A DNA stretch of 34,378 nt, taken from CAZTDD01 sp964612675 (GTDB lineage: Bacteria; Hinthialibacterota; Hinthialibacteria; Hinthialibacterales; JAKPRU01). The notes beneath the pieces were generated by a model that saw nothing but the letters and a program-made list of their open reading frames with translations, did no database searches and had not been told where the DNA came from. The position numbers and the translations under genes are program-made. Where the stretch lies: contig CAZTDD010000073.1 in the NCBI GenBank assembly GCA_964612675.1, positions 1 through 34,378 on the forward strand. The letters run 5' to 3'. The first letter of the stretch is position 1; each line of letters starts with the position of its first letter. This document shows, piece after piece, positions 1 through 9,403 of the stretch.

Positions 1-30
1 AAATCAGCGGCTTACCCTCGCAACCACACC

Positions 31-51
31 TTCAACTGCCGAATTTAGGTT
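31..51. repeat. Partial copy of an inverted-repeat element end
   Basis: This 21-base stretch is exactly the reverse complement of positions 22286-22306, the left end of a short inverted-repeat element near the radical SAM gene. Only one end is recognisable here; the rest of the copy may lie before the window. Apart from this and the ribosome binding site of the first gene, positions 1-184 hold nothing I can name. Confidence 0.6.
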
Positions 52-184
52 CAATCTCATTCAGAAAAAGCGGAACAATCTGCGATTTCTCTGGACTCGA
101 TATGGGGCCCGAGAAGCCCTGACCGGCTCGACAAGGAGCGGTACGCTATCCGATTCATTACTCATCGCCAGGTGGCAAGAGAAC

Positions 185-1021
185 ATGAGTCCTATGGGGC
201 CAGCATTACAACGCATCGATTCCTCTGTGGTTCAGAGTCGTCTACGGACTCCGTTTGGCAAACGGTTTCTCCATGTTCATTCCTGTGAATCGACAAACGA
301 CGTCTTATGGACCGAGATTTGCTCAGGTGCCCCACCGGGAACGGTGGTGATTACCGATCGGCAAACCCGGGGCCGTGGCCGTCGCGGTCGACGCTGGGAA
401 TCGACCTTGGGGAAAGACCTGTTGTTCTCTGTCGCCGTACCGATTCTACAGAGAGAAACATCGGGGCTACTGGCGATTTGGGCGTCGGTCGCTGCCGCTG
501 ATACACTGATCCATTCTGGGCTCGACGTAGAAATCAAGTGGCCGAACGATCTGTTTGCGCGAGGGCGCAAACTGGGCGGCGTTTTGGTGGAGACGCGATC
601 CGGTACCGAAACCGCTGTTCTCGGGATGGGAATCAACGTCCTTAGTATGCCGGAAGATCGTCCGCACTCGATTCAAGACAAAGCGGTCTCTCTCCTTGAA
701 TTGACTCAACAGGAGTGGGACAGAAACCACCTGCTTGCAGACCTTCTCAACGGCCTGGGGCATTGGCATGAGATTTTGGAAGATAAAGGTTGGCAGCCGA
801 TTTGCGCACGGTGGCGCGAACTCTGTCCAATGGACGGAAGGATGGTTCTTGTTCGGCACGGAAAGAACTCGATCGTCGGTCTCGCAGAGAATACCGACCC
901 CATAGGATCGTTGACTCTGCGGGATGTCGACGGCAAGAAGCTTGAGTTGGCGAACGCGGAAATTAGAGAGCTTGTACTGTTGGACGAACGGCCTCAGAAT
1001 GTCGGGACTCAATCGGACTAA
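185..1021 (+). CDS. birA: Biotin--[acetyl-CoA carboxylase] ligase (BirA catalytic type)
   Basis: This enzyme activates biotin with ATP and attaches it to the lysine of the biotin carboxyl carrier domain of acetyl-CoA carboxylase and related cytoplasmic carboxylases. The 278-residue protein has the family signatures in order: STND at residues 36-39, the biotinyl-AMP loop RGRGRRGRRW at 62-71, KWPND at 118-122 with its catalytic lysine, and GGVL at 131-134, followed by a small C-terminal beta domain. There is no N-terminal winged helix, so it is a ligase without the repressor function of E. coli BirA. The ATG at 185 is preceded by AGGTGG at good spacing. It heads a plus-strand run of genes but is separated from the next by about 120 bases. 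The identification is firm. Confidence 0.93.
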   Translation: MSPMGPALQRIDSSVVQSRLRTPFGKRFLHVHSCESTNDVLWTEICSGAPPGTVVITDRQTRGRGRRGRRWESTLGKDLLFSVAVPILQRETSGLLAIWASVAAADTLIHSGLDVEIKWPNDLFARGRKLGGVLVETRSGTETAVLGMGINVLSMPEDRPHSIQDKAVSLLELTQQEWDRNHLLADLLNGLGHWHEILEDKGWQPICARWRELCPMDGRMVLVRHGKNSIVGLAENTDPIGSLTLRDVDGKKLELANAEIRELVLLDERPQNVGTQSD

Positions 1022-1140
1022 ATCGACGAAAAGCCATTCTTCAGAGCAGTTTGTACGTGAAGAGTTTTTGCTGATAGAAACTGGTGCTGCTCCACCGGCC
1101 TGTTGCCGCACCGTGAAAGTAGAGGAAAGGGAGGAAACCA

Positions 1141-2250
1141 ATGCCCGCACCCGATCAACCTCGCGAGGATGAATTCGCCGCAAAACTGGCCAAGCTGAGA
1201 GGACATATGCAGAAAGAAGGCCTTGAAGGGCTTCTGCTCACTCAACAGAGCTCCGTCGCCTGGCTGACCGGCGGCGCGGAAAGCCATATTGTCCTTGCCT
1301 CGGTTGATTCGGCGGGGCCTCTCATGATTACGCAGGATTCGGTCTATCTCCTTTGTCCGAACATCGAAGCGCCTCGGATGCTGGAGGAAGAACTCAGCGG
1401 CCTTGATGTGATCGACTGCCGGTACCCGTGGTACGAGGAAGCCCACGGAGAAACCGCCAACCTCAAAAGCATCATCGACGATCGGCGGTGGACGAAAGAT
1501 ACAGATTCCAACATCGCGGCATATCTCACCGAATGTCTTAGCTCGCTTTCGGAAGCCGAACAAGAACGTTACCGATGGGTGGGAAAACAGGCGGAAGAAG
1601 CGATTCGAGAGGCTTGCCATGAGGTTCGCAAAGGGATGACCGAGTTTGAAATCGCGGGTATTCTCAGTGCGAAAGCGCACGAACGAGAGATTTGGCCGGT
1701 CCTTGTTTTAGTCGCTGCAGACGATCGATTGCGACAACACCGACATCCCATCCCGACGTCGAACTCTGTCGAGAATTCCGTCATGCTCGTATTATGCGCC
1801 AGGAGATGGGGCTTGATCGCGAATTTAACACGGATTGTCCATATCGGGTCGGTTCCTGAAGATCTCAGGAAGCGCCACAAAGCGGTCTGTACCGTTGACG
1901 CGACCTTCATTCATGAGACCCGGCCGGGCGTTTCGTACGGCGAAGTTTTTGCAAAAGGCCAGGCGGCTTATGCCGACCAGGGGTATCCCGACGAGTGGAT
2001 GCTGCATCATCAAGGCGGCCCGACCAGCTACCTGGGCCGCTTATTCAAAGCGACTCCCGAAAGCAAAGCACGCGTTCATGTAGGACAGGCTGTCGCATGG
2101 AATCCCTCGATTGCGGGAACAAAAAGTGAAGACACCTTCCTTGTGCAGGGCGATACGAACGAAATCATCACGGACGCGAAGGATTGGCCGATGCTCGAAG
2201 TGCAAGTGGGTGCGGTGAAATACGAACGTCCCGATATCCTGGTCCAATGA
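1141..2250 (+). CDS. M24 (aminopeptidase P/creatinase-like) fold protein lacking metal ligands
   Basis: This 369-residue protein has the layout of the M24B family: a creatinase-type N-terminal domain (about residues 1-150) and a pita-bread C-terminal domain (about 160-360). True aminopeptidase P enzymes bind two metals through Asp, Asp, His, Glu, Glu. Here the block that normally reads D-x-G...D-L-T-R appears as VLCARRWGLIANLTR, so both aspartates are gone. The histidine block reads HHQGG and a later glutamate remains in PMLEVQ. From this I infer a changed or absent metal site, and perhaps a non-peptidase role. I recall other M24-like proteins with the same substitutions, so this may be a conserved subfamily. 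The start has GGGAGG just upstream. The stop overlaps the next gene's start as ATGA, which suggests translational coupling. Confidence 0.8.
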   Translation: MPAPDQPREDEFAAKLAKLRGHMQKEGLEGLLLTQQSSVAWLTGGAESHIVLASVDSAGPLMITQDSVYLLCPNIEAPRMLEEELSGLDVIDCRYPWYEEAHGETANLKSIIDDRRWTKDTDSNIAAYLTECLSSLSEAEQERYRWVGKQAEEAIREACHEVRKGMTEFEIAGILSAKAHEREIWPVLVLVAADDRLRQHRHPIPTSNSVENSVMLVLCARRWGLIANLTRIVHIGSVPEDLRKRHKAVCTVDATFIHETRPGVSYGEVFAKGQAAYADQGYPDEWMLHHQGGPTSYLGRLFKATPESKARVHVGQAVAWNPSIAGTKSEDTFLVQGDTNEIITDAKDWPMLEVQVGAVKYERPDILVQ

Positions 2251-2513
2251 CAGAGACGCCTCACGATGTTCTTATGATCAGGGGCAGGGTCCCCCCTCGA
2301 CAGATTGGTTACTTGAACGCTCAACTGGACGCCTGCGAAGGTATTGCGGTGATCCGGACGATCAATTCGCAGGAAGGACGCGTTATCTTCTGGGTGGCGC
2401 CGGATCTTCTTGACGACTTCTATCGATTCGCGGAAGCGATGCGCCAGGAGTTCCCGCTCGAATTGGGCGCTCCCTGCGAACCGGAGAGATCTTCGACGGA
2501 CGATCCTGCGTGA
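2247..2513 (+). CDS. DUF4911-type small protein
   Basis: This 88-residue protein begins at an ATG that overlaps the preceding stop codon (ATGA at 2247-2250), typical of translational coupling. Its pattern resembles DUF4911: an early beta-strand with R-V-P-P, a helix with Y-L-N-A-Q-L-D, then EGIAVIRTIN, a strand ending in VAPD, and a helix ending in EFPLEL. The function of that family is unknown. No membrane segment or catalytic motif is visible. A longer reading with an earlier in-frame ATG at 2184 exists but would sit inside the M24 gene, so the coupled start is preferred. Confidence 0.72.
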   Translation: MTETPHDVLMIRGRVPPRQIGYLNAQLDACEGIAVIRTINSQEGRVIFWVAPDLLDDFYRFAEAMRQEFPLELGAPCEPERSSTDDPA

Positions 2514-2589
2514 AGTTCTCACCGAAATCGCGCTGCAAAACGCTACAATACATTTGAGAAAATGGTCTGATCCGACAGCCCCTTTGCTA

Positions 2590-4836
2590 ATGACGAATCG
2601 ACGAGAAACAATCGGTGCGGCGTTGATCCTGCTCGCGGCGCTGTGTGTCCTGCCCAAACATTTCCTCGTCACGCCCATCCGGTGGGATTTTATTCGCGCC
2701 TATGGGGCGGACATTTTCTTGATATTCAGACCCTCGACTGTTACAGCGCACGCGGCGGAATATCTGTTGCTGGCGGTTATGTGGTTGGCCGCGTGGGGAC
2801 TCGGTTGTCTGCTTCTTCGCTTCCTGACGTCTGCGACTTCTTCTTTATCCAGTTGGGCGGCACGGTTACTCGTCGGCTTCGGTGTACTGTCTCATCTTCT
2901 TTTTCTCTTAGCCACTTTGCAGATTTTGAATCGGACCGCGATCTCGGTTTTGTTGGGGATCGGTTGCCTGGCAGGGATCGTCGAACTGGCGCGCGTTGGC
3001 AGGTTCGACCTAAAAAGGAAACTTGCTGCATGGATCGCCGACCGCCCCAGGAGTCTGGACGGTCTGGTCCTGCTTGTCGTTGCGTTCTTCCTGATTGCTT
3101 GTTCCTTTTTCTCGTCTCTGTTGCCGCCGACACAATCCGATGCCCTCCGCTACCATTTGACGACGCCTCGGATCTGGCTTGAACACGGTGGGTTCTGTCG
3201 CATTCCGAATATCTCGTTCTCAAACTTTCCTATGACAATCGATATTCTGTACGCTGTCCCCCTCGCGTATGGCCTACCCTCTGTCGCAAAGCTTCTTCAC
3301 TGGTCCTTTCTCATTGCCGCTCTCGGGATGGTGTATCGAATCGGAACGGTCTTATCCGGCCGTACAGCGGCACGGCTGGGCGTCCTGCTCTTTGTCAGTG
3401 TTCCTTTCGTACCCATTCTGGCATCGTGGGCGTATGTGGAGATGGGCCTGTGCGCATACATGCTTCTGACCGTGGCGGTGGTGTTGGATCTGGCCGGTTC
3501 GCAGGAACGCGGGCGAAATGACTGGGGTGGCGTTATTCTATTGGGGTTGGCGGGCGGCTGGTTGCTTGGCTGCAAGTATACCTCCATCATTTACCTCTAT
3601 TCGCTTCTGGGGCTGCTGGTATTGCCGCACCGGTGGCTCGGACTTTCTCGCCTCAGCAGAAACAGTGTCATTCTTGCCGGTTTTGTCGCCGCTCTCGTCG
3701 CGAGCCCATGGTATATCAAGAATGTGTACTACAACGCCAACCCGGTGTACCCGATGGCGATCGGTGTGTTCGGCGAGCGGGAGTGGACGGAGGCGAATGC
3801 CGCCTTTTTCTCCTTCCATGCCGGTGTCAAAGGCGACTTGAACGCTGCACGATACTACTCACTGCCGGGGAAGCTGGTTGACACGATCTCTCTGGCCCTC
3901 CGGCCTCTCTGGTCTCCTATCGATATCGGTCGAAATGAGTTTGGCGATTGGCCGGTCAGCGCGCTCTTTCTCGTTCTGCTCCCGACCCTGGCAATTCGTA
4001 CCAAGAGCCGAATGTGGGTGCGGATTCTGGGAATCTATGGATTCCTGCTTTTTGTTGTGTGGGCGTGGACCTACCGGGATGCGCGGTTCTTGTTGACCGC
4101 TTTTTGTATCCTCTGTTTGCCGATCGCAGTCGGTTGCGCACCCCTTTGGGCGGGCAAACGCTCAATCAGAATACTGATACTGATCATGGTTCTATTTTAC
4201 GGTCTATGGAATCTGGGGAAATTCTGCGATCGGTCGGGATTCTCTCCCTGGCGTATCGCGAGCGGTGTGTTTGATGAGGAGCAGTACCTTCGTCTAACAA
4301 ACCAGACTACGCGGTCCTTCTATCATGGTTTTCTGGCGGTTGATCGCAACGTGCCGCCGAATGATACGGTCGCTGTTCACGGTCAGCATTACAACTTTCA
4401 TTGCCCCAGACCGTTTCTTGCCGCCGATTGGTTCGATACCCCGCCGCTGATTCGCTCGGCTCGGCGGCTGTCTTCCGTTCCCGAGCTGATCGCCCATCTT
4501 CACGAAAATGACATTTTCTTCCTGCTGCATGACAAGGCCACGATAGAAAGATACAATAATTCAGTAGCCTTTCCGGCCTACTGGCTGCTGTGTCTGCCGC
4601 CGGAAGAGGCAACGCGGTTCATAGAAATGCTGAGAGACCTCGAACCGTTGCGGGTTCGAGATCGAGAAGAGTGGCTCGCGCAGGTGCGGAAATGGCACGC
4701 ATCGGTCGGAACCGCCATCGAGAGCGATCTCGGGTGGCGCCGTCTGCAAACGTTTATCGAGAGTCCCTCACATCGGGTTCTTTATGACCAGGGCGGAATG
4801 CGCCTTGTGAGAATACAAGCGGTTCAAGAACAATGA
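2590..4836 (+). CDS. Polytopic membrane glycosyltransferase-like protein (ArnT/PMT-like)
   Basis: From the ATG at 2590 the protein is 748 residues with roughly a dozen hydrophobic segments in its first two thirds and a soluble C-terminal part. The first segment, GAALILLAALCVL, starts about residue 8. This is the layout of GT-C transferases such as the ArnT/PMT and GT83 families, which move sugars from polyprenyl-phosphate donors outside the cytoplasmic membrane. A loop after an early segment contains SDALRYHLTTPR, where GT-C proteins usually carry acidic catalytic residues. I cannot assign donor or acceptor. The reading frame is open from 2410, but that would overlap the DUF4911 gene and add a non-hydrophobic leader, so 2590 is preferred although no strong ribosome site is seen. 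It overlaps the next gene by ATGA. Confidence 0.75.
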   Translation: MTNRRETIGAALILLAALCVLPKHFLVTPIRWDFIRAYGADIFLIFRPSTVTAHAAEYLLLAVMWLAAWGLGCLLLRFLTSATSSLSSWAARLLVGFGVLSHLLFLLATLQILNRTAISVLLGIGCLAGIVELARVGRFDLKRKLAAWIADRPRSLDGLVLLVVAFFLIACSFFSSLLPPTQSDALRYHLTTPRIWLEHGGFCRIPNISFSNFPMTIDILYAVPLAYGLPSVAKLLHWSFLIAALGMVYRIGTVLSGRTAARLGVLLFVSVPFVPILASWAYVEMGLCAYMLLTVAVVLDLAGSQERGRNDWGGVILLGLAGGWLLGCKYTSIIYLYSLLGLLVLPHRWLGLSRLSRNSVILAGFVAALVASPWYIKNVYYNANPVYPMAIGVFGEREWTEANAAFFSFHAGVKGDLNAARYYSLPGKLVDTISLALRPLWSPIDIGRNEFGDWPVSALFLVLLPTLAIRTKSRMWVRILGIYGFLLFVVWAWTYRDARFLLTAFCILCLPIAVGCAPLWAGKRSIRILILIMVLFYGLWNLGKFCDRSGFSPWRIASGVFDEEQYLRLTNQTTRSFYHGFLAVDRNVPPNDTVAVHGQHYNFHCPRPFLAADWFDTPPLIRSARRLSSVPELIAHLHENDIFFLLHDKATIERYNNSVAFPAYWLLCLPPEEATRFIEMLRDLEPLRVRDREEWLAQVRKWHASVGTAIESDLGWRRLQTFIESPSHRVLYDQGGMRLVRIQAVQEQ

Positions 4837-7391
4837 AGCGGAATCTCATCTTTCTTCTTCTCGCTGTGGGTGTCGGAACAGCCATCGGTTTGTTCCTTTA
4901 TATGGAGTATCAGCGAAGCTCGACACTTCGGACGGCCCGAAAGCACATCTCGAAAGGACAGTGGTCGGAGGCGCTCGAGCTGGTTCAGCCGATCAACGAA
5001 GCGCATCCACGGAATCTCGAGGCGGCTCTTGTTGCAGCCCGCGCGTGGCGCGGCCTCGGCGAGATCGACAGTGCCCTATCGGTGCTCAGCCCGTTCGTTC
5101 CACCGAATGGACACAATCCGCAGGCGATAGAGTTGGCAGGCTGGCTTAGACTGGATGCAGGGCAACCCGACGAGGCGGCTGGGCTGTTCGCAGAACTGCG
5201 AAACGAAGAGGAATGGGAAGCACAAGCCCTTGTGGGAAGGGCCGCGGTAAAAGTCGCGCAAAGCGCCGAGTACTCGGATCGGTTGCTCTCTGAGGCGCGC
5301 CATGAGATCAACCAGGCTCTCGCCCAGGATCCCACGCTCGGCGAGGCCTACCTGGTTCTCGGTGAGATCGCACTGATCGAGAGAGATCTCGCGGGGGCGT
5401 CTCGGTCTGCGATGGAAGCAATACGGCTCCTGGAAAATCCCGCGAGGGGATTTTTGTTGCGAGGACGAGTCGGTCTTACGGAAGGCAATTATCGGCAAGC
5501 TGAATCGGATATTCAAAGCGCAGTCAAACTGGGAGCGCCGGATACCCCCGCTCAACGCCAGCTGGCTCTGGTCCGATATTATGACGAGCGAATCGGCGAA
5601 GCGATCGGTCTCCTCGAACAGATCGCCGAAACCGACACACCGGAAAGTGCGCGTGCCGCCAGGAATCTCGCGTCTCTCTACGCGCTTTGCGGTCTCCAAG
5701 ACAGGTCGGCGGAAGCGCTGGCATCTGTTGTCACGGCGTTCGATAGTCCCATCGTTCGATTCCAACTTTACGCCTATTTGGTCGCATCCGGGCGGTACGA
5801 GGAAGCCGACCAAATCCTTGACGATCTTGTTGAACGATTCAGTTTTTTCACTCCCGGGTTGCTTGAAGCGGCCGCGCAGGCCTGGGCACACAACGACGCA
5901 ACGACCGCCAGAATGCATGTTCTGTCCGCCTACGAGGTCGAGCCGGACAATGTCTGGGCCGGTATCCATTTGGGAACGCTTGCGTTGCTGGACGAAGACG
6001 CTCAACAGGCTCTTGACTACTTCGATGCGGTGCGCGAACAACCGGGGTACTTCCCCCTGGGCGCTCTAAATGCCGTCGTTGCATATCTGATGCTGCAGCG
6101 GCCACAGGATGCTCGTGAGGTCCTGGATGATTCCAGGCTTGTAGCCGATCCGCGGACTCGGACGCTTGCCACCGTATCTTTGCAGCATAGTGGCCGGTTG
6201 AAAGAAGCTCTCCAGGGATTCGAACCCGCCGATACTTCACTCGACCGGTTTCTCCACGCGAACCTGTTGCTGCGAGTGTACCGATTCGCTGACGTTGAAC
6301 GATACTTGACTGAACACCTTACTCCGCAAGATAAAGGCTATTTCCTCCTCAAGGCGACCCTTGCCGCCGCGCGCGGTAGACAGTCCGAAGCGGCGTTGTA
6401 TCTGAGAGACTCTTCCGAAATGACGGGACCGTATGACCAGTGGAGACAACTGATTGAAGCCCACAACCTCGCTGCGGCCGGGGAGACTGAATCGGCCGCA
6501 CAGTCGCTGAACCGATTGGTTTCATCCAATACAATTGCGACCGATGCCGCGCGGGCTATCGCGGAGCGCTTCGGTATCGCCTTAGACGAGCCCGCCTCTC
6601 GGTATGGCCAGGAGACAGACCCCGGTGGGGAAAGCGTTCCGTTTACCGCCTTCCAGTCGGCATTGGCCTTGGAACGAAGAGGACGCACCGACGAGGCCAT
6701 GCACGAATATCGGCTTCTACTCGACCGAATTGCCTCATTTGCTCCTGCGATCGATCGGCTGGGATATCTCTATTGGTTACAGGGACAACCGGAACCGGCC
6801 CGGCAACAGTATCAGCGACTTTTTGACCTCGGACTCGACACAAAACCGCTTCGTCGCAACGTCGCGAACCTGGCGTGGCAGGAGGGGGACCGCGCGGCGG
6901 CGGAGGAATTGTTCTCCGAGGCAAGCAGCGACGAATTGAAGATCGATCATCTTCTCTTTGAACTTCGCGTCGGACGAATGGATCAAGCCCGGGACATTGT
7001 GGCTACACTGAGCGATGAGCCCACCCCGGCAAGCCGAGCGGCTCGAGGGCACCTCGCTGCCTGTGAAGGCGACTGGGAGGCCGCCGAACGGCTTCTCGGA
7101 CGGGCGGCGGACGATAGACCGAGTGATCCGTGGGTTCGCATCAATCATGGGGTCGCGCTCGTGCATTTATCTCGGTATGCTGAAGCTGAAGAATCGTTGC
7201 GTGAGGCCGTCGAGATCGCGCCGAATCTGCCCGATGCCCATCGGCTGCTAGGTCAGCTGTATGCTGATCAAGGATTGTATCGAGAAGCGTATTTCTCGTT
7301 CTCCAATTCGCTTCAAGCCGACCCGGATCAGCCGGAAGTCGAAAGACTGATGGATCGAATCGATGCCTGGCTTCAGCAGGCAGGCGTCTAG
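4833..7391 (+). CDS. Membrane-anchored tetratricopeptide-repeat protein
   Basis: This 852-residue protein starts with a single hydrophobic anchor (about residues 4-24) followed by a long series of degenerate TPR helices. The repeats show the usual small and large residue alternation, for example A-L-x-L-V-x-P near the start and clear units near the end (WVRINHGVALVHLSRYAEAE). TPR arrays are protein-interaction scaffolds. With an anchor and no other domain, it probably works in the periplasm or at the membrane surface. It overlaps the glycosyltransferase-like gene by ATGA, so the two are probably made together and may act in the same surface-polysaccharide process; that link is inference. The client is unknown. 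Confidence 0.82.
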   Translation: MKRNLIFLLLAVGVGTAIGLFLYMEYQRSSTLRTARKHISKGQWSEALELVQPINEAHPRNLEAALVAARAWRGLGEIDSALSVLSPFVPPNGHNPQAIELAGWLRLDAGQPDEAAGLFAELRNEEEWEAQALVGRAAVKVAQSAEYSDRLLSEARHEINQALAQDPTLGEAYLVLGEIALIERDLAGASRSAMEAIRLLENPARGFLLRGRVGLTEGNYRQAESDIQSAVKLGAPDTPAQRQLALVRYYDERIGEAIGLLEQIAETDTPESARAARNLASLYALCGLQDRSAEALASVVTAFDSPIVRFQLYAYLVASGRYEEADQILDDLVERFSFFTPGLLEAAAQAWAHNDATTARMHVLSAYEVEPDNVWAGIHLGTLALLDEDAQQALDYFDAVREQPGYFPLGALNAVVAYLMLQRPQDAREVLDDSRLVADPRTRTLATVSLQHSGRLKEALQGFEPADTSLDRFLHANLLLRVYRFADVERYLTEHLTPQDKGYFLLKATLAAARGRQSEAALYLRDSSEMTGPYDQWRQLIEAHNLAAAGETESAAQSLNRLVSSNTIATDAARAIAERFGIALDEPASRYGQETDPGGESVPFTAFQSALALERRGRTDEAMHEYRLLLDRIASFAPAIDRLGYLYWLQGQPEPARQQYQRLFDLGLDTKPLRRNVANLAWQEGDRAAAEELFSEASSDELKIDHLLFELRVGRMDQARDIVATLSDEPTPASRAARGHLAACEGDWEAAERLLGRAADDRPSDPWVRINHGVALVHLSRYAEAEESLREAVEIAPNLPDAHRLLGQLYADQGLYREAYFSFSNSLQADPDQPEVERLMDRIDAWLQQAGV

Positions 7392-7564
7392 ATCGGTTGC
7401 CAAGAATGCGGTCGCTGTCATAGACAGTGGAGCAAGCGCGAAAACACGCAGAATGAGGGCGAATTTACACGCAAATCCCGGGGTGTAGACCCCTAATATG
7501 GGATCTCAAATAAATCTATCCTTAACGATAGGAGTAGACGAAACCGATTTCTAAATCGCGTTTC

Positions 7565-7594
7565 TTGACGGCGATTCGAACAAACCGGTATCAT
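7565..7594 (+). promoter_or_regulatory. Predicted sigma-70 promoter of the pilus motor operon
   Basis: TTGACG at 7565-7570 and TATCAT at 7589-7594 are separated by 18 bases, a good sigma-70 match. It lies about 60 bases before the pilB start in a 262-base intergenic gap. A short AT-rich inverted repeat just before it (GATTT-ct-AAATC near 7548) might end the previous transcript, but it is weak. Confidence 0.55.
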
Positions 7595-7653
7595 CGAGAA
7601 AACGAAGAACACGCCGGTCAGGCCCCATCCCGAAAGGGAGAAGGAAAAGAGAC

Positions 7654-9363
7654 ATGGCACAGGAATCATCTGAAAAAACGGCAGTCCTGAACGGGACGGC
7701 GGAAGAGCAACACATTGGGGAAGTCAAGACCCCCGACGAGGAAAGTGCACAACGTATCTCCGACGTTGATTACACGACCGTCGAAACAACGACTACCGAA
7801 GACCGGTTGGAGATGTTGTCTCAGCAAACCGGCATGGACATTATCAAACTTCGTAAGACGAAACTTCATCCTCAGGTTGTCGGATTGCTTCCCAAGAAAA
7901 CCGCGATGCGGTACCACGTCATTTGCACCGATGCCTCGGACGGGCAAGTCACTGTGGCGGTCGCCGATCCACACAACGTCGAAGCAATGGATACGGTTGC
8001 TCTGCTGCTCTCGGGGAAGGATGTTAACTGGGTATTGGCACGCGAGGATGAGATCAAATGGTCGATCGAGCGGTATTACACCGGTGAGAGCGCTATGGTT
8101 GAGGATATGCTCACCGAGGTGACCGAGGTCGCGGGGGAAGCGGAAGGACCCAAAACCTACGTCGAAGCGCTGCAGGAAGTCAAAACGGACGAAGAGGGCC
8201 CGATCAAACGTCTGGTGGACTTGATCTTTGCAGAAGCCCTCCGTATGCGAACGTCGGATATTCATTTTGAGCCATTCGAAGACAAGTTCAAAATCCGGTT
8301 CCGAATTGACGGTGTTCTCCATGAAATCCAGTCTCCGGACAAATCGCTTCAGGGACCGATTCTTTCCCGCCTCAAGCTGATGGCGGGTATGGACCTCGCG
8401 GAAAAACGGGTGCCACAGGATGGTCGTATCCAACAGGTGGTCTTGGGCCGCGAACTCGACTTCCGTGTTTCAGCTCTCCCGGCGCTGCATGGTGAGAGTA
8501 TTGTTCTCCGTATTCTTGAAAAATCCGGTGTTTTGCTCGGATTGGAGCAGATTGGTTTCCTGGAAGACAACATCGAAAAGTTCAAATCGATGATTCGTCG
8601 ACCCAACGGAATTATCCTCATGACCGGTCCGACCGGTTCGGGAAAAACGACAACGCTGTATTCCGCTCTCAATGTTATTAACAGCGTGGATACGAAGATC
8701 GTTACCGTTGAAAACCCGGTCGAGTATCAGATCGAAGGAATTAACCAGGTTCAGGTGCATGACGAAATCGGTCTCTCGTTCGCGCGGGCTCTCCGTTCCA
8801 TTCTGCGTCAGGCCCCGAACGTGATTCTGGTTGGTGAGATTCGTGACCTCGAGACCGCCGAAATCGCTATTAGTTCGGCCATGACCGGTCACCTGGTCTT
8901 CTCGACGCTTCACACAAATGACGCTCCGGGTGCGAATACACGTCTCGTGGAGATGGGGATCAAACCGTTCCTCGTGGCGTCCGCGATTCAAGCCGTCATC
9001 GCCCAGCGTCTCGTGCGAACGATCTGCAAGGAATGTAAAGAACCGTACCAGCCGGATCCACTCACAATCGAGAATCTCGGGTTGGACCCCGACGAATACA
9101 AAGATGTCACGTTCTATCGAGGACGTGGATGTGAAGTCTGCTCCTATACCGGGTACAAGGGACGAACCGCTATTCACGAGGTGATGGAGAACTCGGATGA
9201 AATCCGAGAACTCGTTCTCAAAAACGCAGGTTCGGACGTGATCCGGCGAGTAGCCCGTGAACAGGGGATGCGCACCTTGCGCGAAGACGGATGGAAAAAA
9301 GTCCTCCGCGGCGATACGACCATGGTGGAAGTGGCGCGTATCACGGCGGGAGATGAAGTATAA
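7654..9363 (+). CDS. pilB: Type IV pilus extension ATPase PilB/GspE family (first copy)
   Basis: This hexameric cytoplasmic ATPase drives pilin polymerisation through the PilC platform. The 569-residue protein has an acidic leader (about 1-45), a GspE N-domain (about 50-140) and the ATPase core. Walker A GPTGSGKT is at residues 325-332, the VGEIRD Walker B and the histidine-box STLHTND follow, and there are two CxxC pairs (CKEC and CEVC) for the structural zinc typical of PilB. The residues before Walker B read RQAPNVI, where most family members, including the second copy here, have RQDPD. It starts at ATG 7654 after GGGAGAAGG. It is first in the operon pilB-pilT-pilB-pilC. Family assignment is firm; type IV pilus rather than type II secretion is inferred from the neighbouring pilT. 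Confidence 0.93.
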   Translation: MAQESSEKTAVLNGTAEEQHIGEVKTPDEESAQRISDVDYTTVETTTTEDRLEMLSQQTGMDIIKLRKTKLHPQVVGLLPKKTAMRYHVICTDASDGQVTVAVADPHNVEAMDTVALLLSGKDVNWVLAREDEIKWSIERYYTGESAMVEDMLTEVTEVAGEAEGPKTYVEALQEVKTDEEGPIKRLVDLIFAEALRMRTSDIHFEPFEDKFKIRFRIDGVLHEIQSPDKSLQGPILSRLKLMAGMDLAEKRVPQDGRIQQVVLGRELDFRVSALPALHGESIVLRILEKSGVLLGLEQIGFLEDNIEKFKSMIRRPNGIILMTGPTGSGKTTTLYSALNVINSVDTKIVTVENPVEYQIEGINQVQVHDEIGLSFARALRSILRQAPNVILVGEIRDLETAEIAISSAMTGHLVFSTLHTNDAPGANTRLVEMGIKPFLVASAIQAVIAQRLVRTICKECKEPYQPDPLTIENLGLDPDEYKDVTFYRGRGCEVCSYTGYKGRTAIHEVMENSDEIRELVLKNAGSDVIRRVAREQGMRTLREDGWKKVLRGDTTMVEVARITAGDEV

Positions 9364-9403
9364 GCAATCGACCCACGCTAACAGGTAGGGAGGCATTGGA
9401 ACC

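Noticed and set aside
7475..7560. Possible c-di-GMP riboswitch ahead of pilB
   Set aside because: It has ACGCAAA and small hairpins but not the paired GEMM core, and it lies upstream of the predicted promoter.
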